12,278 bases of DNA from Kiritimatiellia bacterium (GCA_017508315.1 JAFVZE010000393.1:1-12278), one strand, 5' to 3'; shown: positions 5,831 to 12,278, counted from the first letter of the stretch. The notes: generated by a model from the letters alone, not told the origin. Program-made: numbers and translations.

Positions 5831-7611
5831 GCGATGAGACTCTCAAAATCCGGAATGCGCGACGAAAGCCATTCCCGCAGATATCCGTAGACGGCCTTCG
5901 CCGGCATGTCCGTGTCGATACCGGAGGCATACTCGGCGTATTCATCGAGATCGGAGCGCGAAAGCCGGGAAAACAGTTTCGAGATCGAACGGATGTACGG
6001 CGCCGACATCGAAAGCGTATCCGCGCCCTTGGCTACCCACAGCACCCCGAGCACGGGATCCGCGGCGCTCGCTCCGCAGACGCCGACCTCGATCCCCTCC
6101 TTTTTCGCCGCCGCGATCACATTGTCGATCAGCGTGAGAATCGCCGGATTCGCCGGCTGGTACAGGTGCGAAACCGCATCGTTGCCGCGGTCCGCCGCCA
6201 TCACATACTGCACGAGATCGTTGGTGCCGACGGAAAAGAAATCCACCCGGCGCGCGAACGCGCCGGCGTTGATCGCCGCGGAAGGAACCTCGATCATCGC
6301 TCCGACCGGGATCTCCCGGTCGTAGGCGATACCCGCACCGTCAAGTTCGCCCTTAACTTCCGAAAGAACCGCCGCCGCCGCGTCGAGTTCCTCGACGCAG
6401 CTGACCATCGGATACATCATGCGCACTCTGCCGAACGCCGATGCGCGCAGAATCGATTTCAACTGTCTGCGCAGCACCGCGGGGTTCGACAGGAGATAGC
6501 GGATCGACCGGTTGCCAAGAAAAGGATTGGGCTCCTTCGCCGAAATGCCGCGCACGATCTTGTCGCCGCCGATATCGAGCAGACGTATCGTCGCGCCGGC
6601 GCCGGCGCCGAGTTTCGGCATGAACCGCGCAACTTCGCGGTAGGCGAGAAACTCCTCTTCCTCCGTCGGCTCCAGCGCCCGGTTCAGCCACAGATATTCG
6701 CTGCGGTATAGACCGACGCCGCACGCGCCGGCTTCGGCAAGACCGTCCATGGGAACACCGGGATGGATGTTCGCGCACAGTTTTACTCTTCCTCCGTCCT
6801 TGAGTTCTCCCGCCGCGCCGCCGCTCTGCTCCATCGCGGAAATCTCGCGCTGCCGCGCCATCTGGCGTTCGAACTCGCCAATCGTCGCCTCGTCGGGATT
6901 GAGCGTCACCCTGCCGGCGGTGCCGTCGAGAAGCACCCTCTGTCCGGGAGAGACGAGTTCCGTTATGTTGCCGAGCCCGCTGACGGCGGGTATGCCCATC
7001 GCTCTCGCAATGAGCGCGACATGGCTCGTGGTCGAGCCGCCGTTCGTGGCGAAGCCGAGCACATACCCGGCCGGGAGCTGAACCGTTTCCGAAGGCGTAA
7101 GATCGTCGGCGATCACGATCGAAGGCACTTTGATGTCCCAAAGCGTTTCCGAACCGATGCCGGCGATGACTTTCAGGAGCCGGCGTTCGACGTCGTCGAG
7201 ATCGCGCACCCGTTCGCGGAAGTACGGATCGTTCATCCGCCCGAACTGCGCACGGGCGCGGTCTGCGGTTCTGCGCACGGCGGCGGCGGCGTTCAGCCTG
7301 TCCTTGAGAATGTAATCCTCGGTCTCCTTGACGAGGACTATGTCGTCAAGCAGCATCAGGTGGCATTCGAAAATATCGACATCCTTGCCGTTCGACCGCT
7401 CGCGGAGAACGGCGATGAGATTTTCGAGATCGCGTCTGGTTTCGCCCAGCGCCCGCTTGAGACGCATAAGCTCATCCTTTTCACCGCCGGGTTCAACGAC
7501 ATACTCGGGAACCGGCACCTGACAGTCCCCGCGGTAGATGAACACGGGTCCGGACGCCGACCCTCTTGCGGTCGGCAATCCGTCTACCGTACGCATGGCG
7601 CTACTGTTCAT
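5827..7611 (-). CDS. ptsI: PTS enzyme I (phosphoenolpyruvate-protein phosphotransferase)
   Basis: Enzyme I takes phosphate from phosphoenolpyruvate onto a histidine and passes it to HPr. The 594 residues show the usual order: N-terminal domain with phospho-His H197 in GGSTTSHVALIARAMGIP, then the PEP-binding barrel with LYRSEYL (R303), RLLDIGGDK (343-351), NPFLG (362-366), EVPS (E441), GTNDLVQY (462-469) and the acid/base Cys C512. The loop after that Cys reads CGASAADP instead of the common CGE(L/M)AGD. The start is uncertain: ATG at 7611 overlaps the ptsH end by 11 bases, while ATG at 7596 lies just past the ptsH stop. Neither has a clear ribosome site, so coupling to ptsH translation is likely. 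It is the general partner of the adjacent HPr. No EII gene is seen here. Confidence 0.96.
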   Translation of the reverse strand: MNSSAMRTVDGLPTARGSASGPVFIYRGDCQVPVPEYVVEPGGEKDELMRLKRALGETRRDLENLIAVLRERSNGKDVDIFECHLMLLDDIVLVKETEDYILKDRLNAAAAVRRTADRARAQFGRMNDPYFRERVRDLDDVERRLLKVIAGIGSETLWDIKVPSIVIADDLTPSETVQLPAGYVLGFATNGGSTTSHVALIARAMGIPAVSGLGNITELVSPGQRVLLDGTAGRVTLNPDEATIGEFERQMARQREISAMEQSGGAAGELKDGGRVKLCANIHPGVPMDGLAEAGACGVGLYRSEYLWLNRALEPTEEEEFLAYREVARFMPKLGAGAGATIRLLDIGGDKIVRGISAKEPNPFLGNRSIRYLLSNPAVLRRQLKSILRASAFGRVRMMYPMVSCVEELDAAAAVLSEVKGELDGAGIAYDREIPVGAMIEVPSAAINAGAFARRVDFFSVGTNDLVQYVMAADRGNDAVSHLYQPANPAILTLIDNVIAAAKKEGIEVGVCGASAADPVLGVLWVAKGADTLSMSAPYIRSISKLFSRLSRSDLDEYAEYASGIDTDMPAKAVYGYLREWLSSRIPDFESLIA

Positions 7612-7885
7612 CGGGGATGTCGAACTTGCGCGCGACGAGATCTTCGAGATTGTCCAGCGCCTCTTTCGCCTGCGGGCCGCTCGCGGAAACCTTCAGCACG
7701 GTTCCGCACGTGGCCTCCAGAGTCATGAGCGCCATTATCGACTTGCCGGAAACTACGTTCCCGTCCTTTTCGACTTCGATATCGGCATCGTAGCGGCTGG
7801 CCATCTTGACAAAGAGACCGGCCGGCCGCACATGCATGCCGTACTTGTTGACGAGCGTCATTTCCCTTGTGATTTTGTCGGCCAT
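7601..7885 (-). CDS. ptsH: HPr phosphocarrier protein
   Basis: The 94-residue protein has typical HPr length and fold signature. The EI-dependent phosphorylation site is H18 in GMHVRPAG, with R20 alongside. The regulatory serine is S49 in SGKSIMALM, equivalent to Ser46 of the Firmicute protein. Both sites being intact, together with hprK directly upstream, implies dual phosphorylation: His by EI for phosphotransfer, Ser by HprK for regulation. The tail RKFDIPDEQ is slightly longer than usual. The ATG lies four bases after the hprK TGA, with GGAAAGGG as ribosome site inside the hprK end, and the 3' end overlaps ptsI. Confidence 0.96.
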   Translation of the reverse strand: MADKITREMTLVNKYGMHVRPAGLFVKMASRYDADIEVEKDGNVVSGKSIMALMTLEATCGTVLKVSASGPQAKEALDNLEDLVARKFDIPDEQ

Positions 7886-7889
7886 CGGT

Positions 7890-8888
7890 TCACCCTTTCC
7901 TTTTCGCTTTTTTCAATTCTTCCGCATCCGCACGGCGGCGCAGCCGCTCCGAGAGCTCCTCGACCGGATCGTAGCCGGACATGACGAGTTTCTGCTGCAT
8001 GGCCGCGGTCTCCACGAGATTCACGAGATCGCGCCCCTCCGACACGGGAATTATGATATTGGGAACGTCCACGCCGAGGATCGTGCGCACCTTCCGGGTC
8101 TGCCCGATGCGGTCAATCTCGCCTTTGACGTCCCTGAGTCTTCTGAAACTGACCACCAGCTGCAGCCGTTTCTCGCCGCGTACCGCGCACACCCCGAACA
8201 CGCTCGGAACGTGCATGATGCCTATGCCGCGTATCTCCATGTATCCGGCGGTCGAATCGGACGCCGAGCCGAACAGGAGATTGTTGGCGACATCCTTGCG
8301 GATGCACGTCAGATCGTCGGCGATGAGCGCGCAGCCGCGCTTCACGAGCCCCAGCGCGGTCTCGGACTTGCCGAGCCCCGGATCGCCCTCGAAGAGCACC
8401 CCGAGCCCGCAGACTTCGATCATCGTTCCGTAGAGCGAAGTGCGCGGAGCGCCGAGCTTTTCCAGTACGAACGCGCTGTGGTGCGTGAACACGCGGGTCT
8501 TCAGCGGTGAAGCCATGATGATCGCGCCCATGCGCTCGGCCAGTTCGATTTCATCCTCCTGCGGTTTCTGCCCGTTGGTGAAGATATAGCAGAACGCCTT
8601 GCGCTCCGAAAGCGCCGCGAGCCGGGAAAGCCGGGTCTCGTCGTCGAGCGAGCGCAGATACGCGGTCTCGGACTTGCCGATGAGCTGCAGGCGCTTCCAG
8701 GCGAAATGTTCGTAGAAACCGGTGAGGGCAAGACCGGGCCGGTTGACTATCGGCTCTTCGATCTTGCGCTCAAGGTTTCCGCCGCCCGCTATCAGCGTGA
8801 GCTGAAGCGTCTCACGTCCGGCTTCCAGAAAGTCGGCGACCGTGAACTCGGTTCCATTCACGCTTTCCTTCGTGGGCAACTCACGCAT
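7890..8888 (-). CDS. hprK: HPr kinase/phosphorylase
   Basis: HprK adds phosphate to the regulatory serine of HPr using ATP or PPi and can remove it with Pi. The 332 residues show the N-terminal domain (about 14-145, with EEPIVNRPGLALTGFYEHF), the Walker A loop GDPGLGKS (168-175), the catalytic pair ADD (D191, D192), the HprK signature MEIRGIGIMHVPSVFG (217-232, E218) and a C-terminal EGRDL Arg (R286). The usual His of the (V/L)HG motif ahead of the Walker loop is replaced: SLYGTMIEV has Tyr153. The C-terminal tail is basic (LKKAKRKG). The gene starts 10 bp after the hpf stop, without a clear Shine-Dalgarno. The junction instead holds the inverted repeat TGACGG-GT-CCGTCA (8888-8901). It lies directly upstream of its substrate gene ptsH. 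Identity is certain; the effect of Tyr153 is unknown. Confidence 0.95.
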   Translation of the reverse strand: MRELPTKESVNGTEFTVADFLEAGRETLQLTLIAGGGNLERKIEEPIVNRPGLALTGFYEHFAWKRLQLIGKSETAYLRSLDDETRLSRLAALSERKAFCYIFTNGQKPQEDEIELAERMGAIIMASPLKTRVFTHHSAFVLEKLGAPRTSLYGTMIEVCGLGVLFEGDPGLGKSETALGLVKRGCALIADDLTCIRKDVANNLLFGSASDSTAGYMEIRGIGIMHVPSVFGVCAVRGEKRLQLVVSFRRLRDVKGEIDRIGQTRKVRTILGVDVPNIIIPVSEGRDLVNLVETAAMQQKLVMSGYDPVEELSERLRRRADAEELKKAKRKG

Positions 8889-8898
8889 GACGGACCCG

Positions 8899-9234
8899 TC
8901 AGTTCTTGGCGGACGCGGCGCGCTGCTTGCGGACGGTGCACTTGCGTGCGCACACGCGCATGCGCAGAAGCTGGCGCTCCGCGCGGGCGGCCGCGGTGTC
9001 GATGACGCTCTTGCCGCTTTCGGAGAATTCCTTCGCGCCGACGGCCGTCTCGCCGAGACGGTTCGCGACCACTTCGGCCGTGTACATGTGTTTCTTGGAA
9101 TCGACGTCGATGACGATCGAAACCTTGGTCACCTTGGGAAATTTCTCTTTGAGTCTGGCCATGCGTTTTTCGGCATATTCCTTAAGCGACTCGATCCGCA
9201 CATCGCTGTGCCTCATGGTTACTTCTATGCTCAT
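8899..9234 (-). CDS. hpf: Ribosome hibernation promoting factor (short HPF/YfiA type)
   Basis: The 111-residue protein has the S30AE fold pattern: MSIEVTMRHSDV at the start, a helix LKEYAEKRMARLKEKFPKV (17-35), strands VSIVIDVDSKKHMYTAEVVA (38-57) and a second helix DTAAARAERQL (79-89). HPF binds the 30S decoding region and silences ribosomes in stationary phase. At 111 residues it is the short form, lacking the C-terminal dimerisation domain of long HPF. The last 20 residues are a basic tail with two cysteines (C95, C99). The start is well supported by AAGGAG (9243-9248) eight bases before ATG. It follows lptB by 23 bp and precedes hprK by 10 bp, a neighbourhood like lptB-rpoN-hpf-ptsN-hprK of proteobacteria. 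Confidence 0.92.
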   Translation of the reverse strand: MSIEVTMRHSDVRIESLKEYAEKRMARLKEKFPKVTKVSIVIDVDSKKHMYTAEVVANRLGETAVGAKEFSESGKSVIDTAAARAERQLLRMRVCARKCTVRKQRAASAKN

Positions 9235-9257
9235 CTTTCTGTCTCCTTTCTTTTTTG

Positions 9258-10031
9258 TTACATCCGGAAGTTCTCTCCGAGATACTTCTCGCGGACCTCC
9301 GGATCGTTGACCAAATCATCGCTGGTGCCTTCTTTGAGCAGCCTGCCGTTGTACACCAGATAGGCGCGGTGCACCACCGAAAGCGTTTCGCGCACGTTGT
9401 GGTCGGTGATGACGATTCCGAGCCCGTCCGCCGCCAGCCGGCGCACGATGTCCTGGATCTCCCCGACCGAAAGCGGATCCACGCCGGCGAAAGGCTCGTC
9501 CAGCATCAGAATCGCGGGATTGCGCACCAGCGCCCGGGCGATCTCGAGTTTGCGGCGCTCGCCGCCGGAAAGCGTGTAAGCCGGCTGATTCGCGACTTTC
9601 ATCAGATCGAACGGCGCGAGCAGCTCCTCCGCCCTCTCCTTGCGCCGCTTGCGCGACATCGGCATGGTTTCGAGAATGGACATCACGTTGTTCCAGACCG
9701 AGAGTTTGCGGAATACGCTCGCCTCCTGCGCCAGATAGCCGATGCCCTTGCGCGCCCGTTTGTACACCGGCAGCGCGGTTATGTCTTCGCCGCGGAAAAC
9801 GACCTTGCCGGAATTCGGCTTCACCAGCCCGACGACCATGTAGAACGTTGTGGTCTTGCCGGCGCCGTTCGGTCCGAGTATCCCCACGATCTCGCCGCAC
9901 GAACAGTTGACGTTCATGCCGTTGACAACCGTGCGGTCTCCGTAAATCTTGACCAATCCGGTCGCGGAGAGATCAGCTTCGCTCCGCTCCGAAACCATTG
10001 CGTTCATTGCATCGAATACCGGATCGCTCAT
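9258..10031 (-). CDS. lptB: LPS export ABC transporter ATP-binding protein
   Basis: LptB is the cytoplasmic ATPase that works with LptF and LptG to extract LPS from the inner membrane. The 257 residues hold Walker A GPNGAGKT (53-60), Q-loop Q102, the signature LSGGERRKLEIARAL (154-168, the ERRKLEIARAL form being typical of LptB), Walker B ILMLDEP with E179, and H-loop H211 in ITDHNVRETL. It ends YLGENFRM. About 18 residues precede the usual LptB start and contain further Met codons, so a shorter product starting inside is possible. However, the chosen ATG overlaps the stop of the upstream gene as ATGA (10028-10031), which favours it through coupling. The membrane partners LptF/LptG are not in the window. 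Confidence 0.94.
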   Translation of the reverse strand: MSDPVFDAMNAMVSERSEADLSATGLVKIYGDRTVVNGMNVNCSCGEIVGILGPNGAGKTTTFYMVVGLVKPNSGKVVFRGEDITALPVYKRARKGIGYLAQEASVFRKLSVWNNVMSILETMPMSRKRRKERAEELLAPFDLMKVANQPAYTLSGGERRKLEIARALVRNPAILMLDEPFAGVDPLSVGEIQDIVRRLAADGLGIVITDHNVRETLSVVHRAYLVYNGRLLKEGTSDDLVNDPEVREKYLGENFRM

Positions 10032-10957
10032 AATTTCAATTTCCCTCCAGCCTCGACGGTGATCCTGGAATTTTCGACCTCAACCTGCTCGGAGTCGATC
10101 CAAAACGAAATTTTGTCGCCCTCGAGCCGGTTGCGTTCGCCCCTGCCGTCCAGTTCGACAAGTCGCGCGGGCGTACCGTCTTCCCGCGCATACATCGTAA
10201 TCTTCGACTTCGAACGGATGTAGGACGCCCGGTCGCACGAACCGCAGTTGCTGCCGTTGGTGACCGAGACATTGCCGATGGCCACCACCCGCCTGAGATG
10301 GTTGGTCCCGTGAAGAAATGCGAAAAGCCGGTCCGCCGCGAACTTGTATTGCGGATTATCGAGATACACGCCGCCCTCGAACATAACCACTCCTTCGGCG
10401 CGGTCGTAATCCGCACGCTTTGCCGTCAGTCTGGTCGTGTCCATGTTCTTCCCGTCGCCTTTGACATCGAATTCCGAAGAAACGATTTTCGCCTTGTCGG
10501 TTATGACCACGAACTCCCGATCGAAGGAAAGATAGACGCCCTCTCCCTCGAGCGATGTGCCGTTGTAAAGCGCTTTGACGCCGCCTTGCGCCCATCCGGC
10601 CTTGGCATTGCGATCGACGATGCAGTTTTCAGCGTCGATGCGCGCGACCAAGGTTCCGTCCGGCTTGAGTTCGCGCACGACCACATCCTCGCCCCATATC
10701 AATCCCGATTCAAGGAAAAACTGCGCCTTTCTGGCGGAAATCGAAGACTTTACGGAACCGTCGGGATGGCTTTCGACCGGAACTGCGACATTCTCCGCCG
10801 GCGACGACGCTTTCGCCGAATATTCCGAATAAAGATCCTTGAGCCTCATCGCATCGCGCGTCATATCTCCGCGCTTCAGCAGCCAGGCTTCCGAGTCGAA
10901 CGCCGCCGCGGCGGTCGCGGCCAGCACGAGCACTATGTTAACGAACAACTTCATCAA
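10028..10957 (-). CDS. Periplasmic LPS-transport protein with tandem LptC/LptA-like (OstA-like) regions
   Basis: The 309-residue protein begins with a signal-like helix (residues 1-20, ending AAAAF). Two beta-rich regions follow. Residues 74-158 (SARKAQFFLESG, then GGVKALYNGTSLEGEG) look LptC/OstA-like. Residues 177-302 (LTAKRADYDRAEGVVMFEGG, VVAIGNVSV, ISFWIDSEQVEVEN) look LptA-like. E. coli LptC and LptA are each under 200 residues, so this may combine both functions, or be an enlarged LptC with LptA elsewhere. A CGSC motif (238-241) is present. The role, inferred from fold pattern and from direct coupling to lptB, is to carry LPS across the periplasm. It begins 20 bases inside the kdsA 3' end, with two adjacent ATG codons and no clear ribosome site. 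Confidence 0.78.
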   Translation of the reverse strand: MMKLFVNIVLVLAATAAAAFDSEAWLLKRGDMTRDAMRLKDLYSEYSAKASSPAENVAVPVESHPDGSVKSSISARKAQFFLESGLIWGEDVVVRELKPDGTLVARIDAENCIVDRNAKAGWAQGGVKALYNGTSLEGEGVYLSFDREFVVITDKAKIVSSEFDVKGDGKNMDTTRLTAKRADYDRAEGVVMFEGGVYLDNPQYKFAADRLFAFLHGTNHLRRVVAIGNVSVTNGSNCGSCDRASYIRSKSKITMYAREDGTPARLVELDGRGERNRLEGDKISFWIDSEQVEVENSRITVEAGGKLKL

Positions 10958-11753
10958 TCTTGACCAAAGTCTCCCACAATCCGCCCATCCGCGAAAGCTT
11001 TATGGCGTTGGCGGCGTCAGACTTCGCCACCGCCGGATTCGCGTGGGTTTCCATGAACACGCCGTCCACTCCGGCGGCCACCGCCGCGCGCGCCAGCAGC
11101 GGAGCGTATTTGCCGTCGCCGCCCGATCCCGTTCCCAGTCCGCCCGGCCGCTGGACGCTGTGGGTCGCATCCATGACCACCGGATACCCGAGCGAACGCA
11201 TTATCGGCAGAGAGCGCATATCGGCGACAAGATTGCGGTAGCCGAAGGAACTGCCGCGCTCGCAGAGCAATATCCTGCGGTTGCCGGTGGATTCGATCTT
11301 CCTGACCACCTGAGCCATATCCTCCGGCGCCATGAACTGCCCTTTTTTCACGTTGACCACCGCTCCGGTCTCGCCGGCGGCGACAAGCAGATCGGTCTGG
11401 CGCGCGAGAAAAGCGGGAATCTGCAGAATGTCGCAGACCTCCGCCGCCACGCGGCACTGCCACGGCTCGTGCACGTCCGTGATCACCGGAACATCATACT
11501 TTGCGCGTATCTCGCCGAGTATCTCCAGTCCCTTTTCGATCCCCGGGCCGCGGAAAGAGTCGACGCTCGTGCGGTTGGCCTTATCGAAACTCGCTTTGAA
11601 AACATAACCCACCCCGAGCCTGCGGGCGAGCGAGGAAAGTCTGCCGGCGATATCCATCGCCATGCGTCTGGATTCAATGACGCACGGGCCTGCGATGAAC
11701 ACAAGCCGCCCGTCGCCGAACGCGACACCTTTGTCAACAAGAACAGTTTTCAT
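10938..11753 (-). CDS. kdsA: 3-deoxy-8-phosphooctulonate (Kdo-8-P) synthase, metal-dependent type
   Basis: KdsA condenses phosphoenolpyruvate with D-arabinose-5-phosphate to Kdo-8-phosphate for the LPS inner core. The 271 residues carry FIAGPCVIES (19-28), FKASFDKANR (52-61), GPGIEKGLEIL (69-79), ITDVHEP (91-97), CERGSSFGY (164-172) and MDATHSVQ (194-201). Cys24 replaces the Asn of the E. coli type. With H198, E235 (METHANP) and D246 it makes the four-ligand metal site of the metal-dependent class described for Aquifex. In-frame TAA 16 bases upstream closes the frame, so ATG 11753 is the natural start. No good ribosome site is seen, only AGG four bases before. It is first in the gene run, with an extended -10 directly upstream. 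No other Kdo gene is in the window. Confidence 0.96.
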   Translation of the reverse strand: MKTVLVDKGVAFGDGRLVFIAGPCVIESRRMAMDIAGRLSSLARRLGVGYVFKASFDKANRTSVDSFRGPGIEKGLEILGEIRAKYDVPVITDVHEPWQCRVAAEVCDILQIPAFLARQTDLLVAAGETGAVVNVKKGQFMAPEDMAQVVRKIESTGNRRILLCERGSSFGYRNLVADMRSLPIMRSLGYPVVMDATHSVQRPGGLGTGSGGDGKYAPLLARAAVAAGVDGVFMETHANPAVAKSDAANAIKLSRMGGLWETLVKIDEVVR

Positions 11754-11761
11754 GTGCCTGT

Positions 11762-11770
11762 ATTATATCA
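11762..11770 (-). promoter_or_regulatory. Extended -10 promoter for the kdsA-led operon
   Basis: On the minus strand TGATATAAT runs from 11770 to 11762 and is a perfect extended -10. The predicted start site is near A 11755, only two bases before the kdsA ATG, which would make the mRNA essentially leaderless. The -35 region is poor (GTGCTT at 17 bases). The surrounding 81-base gap is AT-rich against a GC-rich background, which supports a regulatory role. Confidence 0.6.
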
Positions 11771-11796
11771 AATCAATACGGCAAAAGCACACGATA

Positions 11797-11813
11797 AAAG
11801 CGTCAAACGCTTT
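11797..11813 (-). terminator. Weak hairpin after the TonB-dependent receptor gene (possible terminator)
   Basis: Reading the minus strand, AAAGCG pairs with CGCTTT around a TTTGA loop, followed by a short TATCGTGTGCTTTT rather than a clean U-tract. It lies about 20 bases after the receptor stop and about 27 bases upstream of the kdsA -10. It may be a weak terminator of the receptor transcript, or an operator-like inverted repeat for the kdsA promoter. Confidence 0.35.
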
Positions 11814-11834
11814 CGGCCGCTCGCTCGATATGAT

Positions 11835-12278
11835 TCAGAATTCGTAGCGGACGGTGAAGATGAAGCTTCTTCCCGCGGCCGGATAAACATACCACGGATC
11901 GAAATATTCGCCGTAGTCGCAATAGCGTCTGTCGAAAAGATTATCCACGGTGAAGGCGAACGTGAAACCGTCCAGCCGCTTCCACGCCGGCATCAGGCGC
12001 ATCCCGATGTCGAACACCCCGTAATGCGGCATCATCCCGCCTCTACCCGCAAAGTCCCCGCCGTATCGCTGCTCTCCTACGAACCTGTATCCGCCATTGA
12101 CCGCAAGCGTGTCGTGAAGATACACCTCGGCGAACATCCGCGCCTGCTGGCGCGGAACAAGCGGTACGAGATTGTCTTTGTTTTCCCCTTTCGCAAAACG
12201 CGCCTCGGTAAAGGAATACAGGATACCGGCCGAGCCGGTTTTTTCGCGCTCCCATTTTATCGAAGATTCAAATCCCGA
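11835..12278 (-). CDS. TonB-dependent outer membrane receptor, C-terminal barrel (5' end outside window)
   Basis: The minus-strand frame is open from the right edge to TGA 11835-11837, giving the last 147 residues. It shows alternating amphipathic beta strands of an outer membrane barrel: WEREKTGSAGILYSFTEARF, VPRQQARMFAEVYL, LAVNGGYRFVGEQRYGGD and FAFTVDNLFDRRYCDYGEY, ending in PAAGRSFIFTVRYEF. The (V/I)xNLFD motif about 30 residues from the end and the terminal aromatic Phe are hallmarks of TonB-dependent receptors. These import siderophores, cobalamin, metals or glycans across the outer membrane using TonB energy. The substrate cannot be told without the plug and N-terminal half. An 81 bp gap with a weak hairpin and a promoter separates it from kdsA, so it is probably a separate unit. 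Confidence 0.9.
   Translation of the reverse strand, partial: SGFESSIKWEREKTGSAGILYSFTEARFAKGENKDNLVPLVPRQQARMFAEVYLHDTLAVNGGYRFVGEQRYGGDFAGRGGMMPHYGVFDIGMRLMPAWKRLDGFTFAFTVDNLFDRRYCDYGEYFDPWYVYPAAGRSFIFTVRYEF

Noticed and set aside
5835..5845. Palindrome TGAGA-G-TCTCA (minus strand) just upstream of the KAS III-like start
   Set aside because: It lies inside the ptsI 3' coding end and is short enough to arise by chance; GAGAG may simply serve as a weak ribosome site.
3554..5890. Very long + strand open frame (778 codons) opposite flavodiiron and KAS III-like genes
   Set aside because: It is antisense to two genes with complete catalytic motifs, and its translation is Arg/His/Asp-rich with no recognisable domain; long antisense frames are common in GC-rich DNA.
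1..12278. CRISPR array, toxin-antitoxin pair, phage or transposon system
   Set aside because: No repeat-spacer pattern, transposase, integrase or small paired antitoxin-like genes are visible; almost the whole window is accounted for by recognisable metabolic and envelope genes.

Overview
The window reads as ordinary chromosome of a GC-rich, LPS-making Gram-negative bacterium. It carries Kdo synthesis (kdsA), lipopolysaccharide export (a LptC/LptA-like protein and lptB), a TonB-dependent receptor and a Tat-exported lipoprotein. The mix of an LPS cluster with a full HprK/HPr/EI set, a RhaB-type kinase with a class II aldolase, and a flavodiiron protein suggests an anaerobic, polysaccharide-degrading member of the PVC superphylum (Lentisphaerae/Victivallales or Kiritimatiellae-like). 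That placement is inference from gene content; there is no rRNA gene or other marker here.

Layout. Positions 3-230 (+) hold the tail of an unrecognised coiled-coil protein, followed by a clear intrinsic terminator (260-297) and an AT-rich gap with one strong + strand -10 element. From 11753 down to 379, twelve genes run in the same direction on the minus strand with gaps of at most 42 bp and several overlaps: kdsA, LptC/LptA-like, lptB, hpf, hprK, ptsH, ptsI, KAS III-like, flavodiiron protein, rhaB, class II aldolase, Tat lipoprotein metallophosphoesterase. The only clear promoter for this run is an extended -10 just upstream of kdsA; a second TATAAT lies directly before rhaB. The right edge (11835-12278, minus) is the C-terminal barrel of a TonB-dependent receptor, separated from kdsA by a short AT-rich gap.

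How the genes fit together. kdsA makes the Kdo-8-P precursor of the LPS inner core, and the LptC/LptA-like protein and LptB belong to the machine that moves LPS outward. The next block (hpf, hprK, ptsH, ptsI) couples ribosome hibernation with a phosphorelay: EI phosphorylates HPr on His18, and HprK would phosphorylate or dephosphorylate HPr on Ser49. No sugar-specific EII gene is present, so a regulatory PTS is likely. The arrangement resembles the proteobacterial lptC-lptA-lptB-rpoN-hpf-ptsN-hprK neighbourhood but lacks rpoN and ptsN. The downstream block holds deoxysugar catabolism (kinase plus aldolase, without isomerase or transporter), an O2/NO-detoxifying flavoprotein, an orphan KAS III-like enzyme and an exported phosphoesterase.

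Most notable points: HprK has Tyr153 where the family normally has His; the KAS III-like gene is translationally coupled to ptsI; the aldolase has FucA-type metal spacing although its partner is a RhaB-type kinase; and -10 elements sit so close to the kdsA and rhaB start codons that leaderless transcripts are plausible. I see no mobile element, CRISPR array, tRNA, rRNA or phage signature, and no wholly new system. The unusual part is the wiring of known parts.
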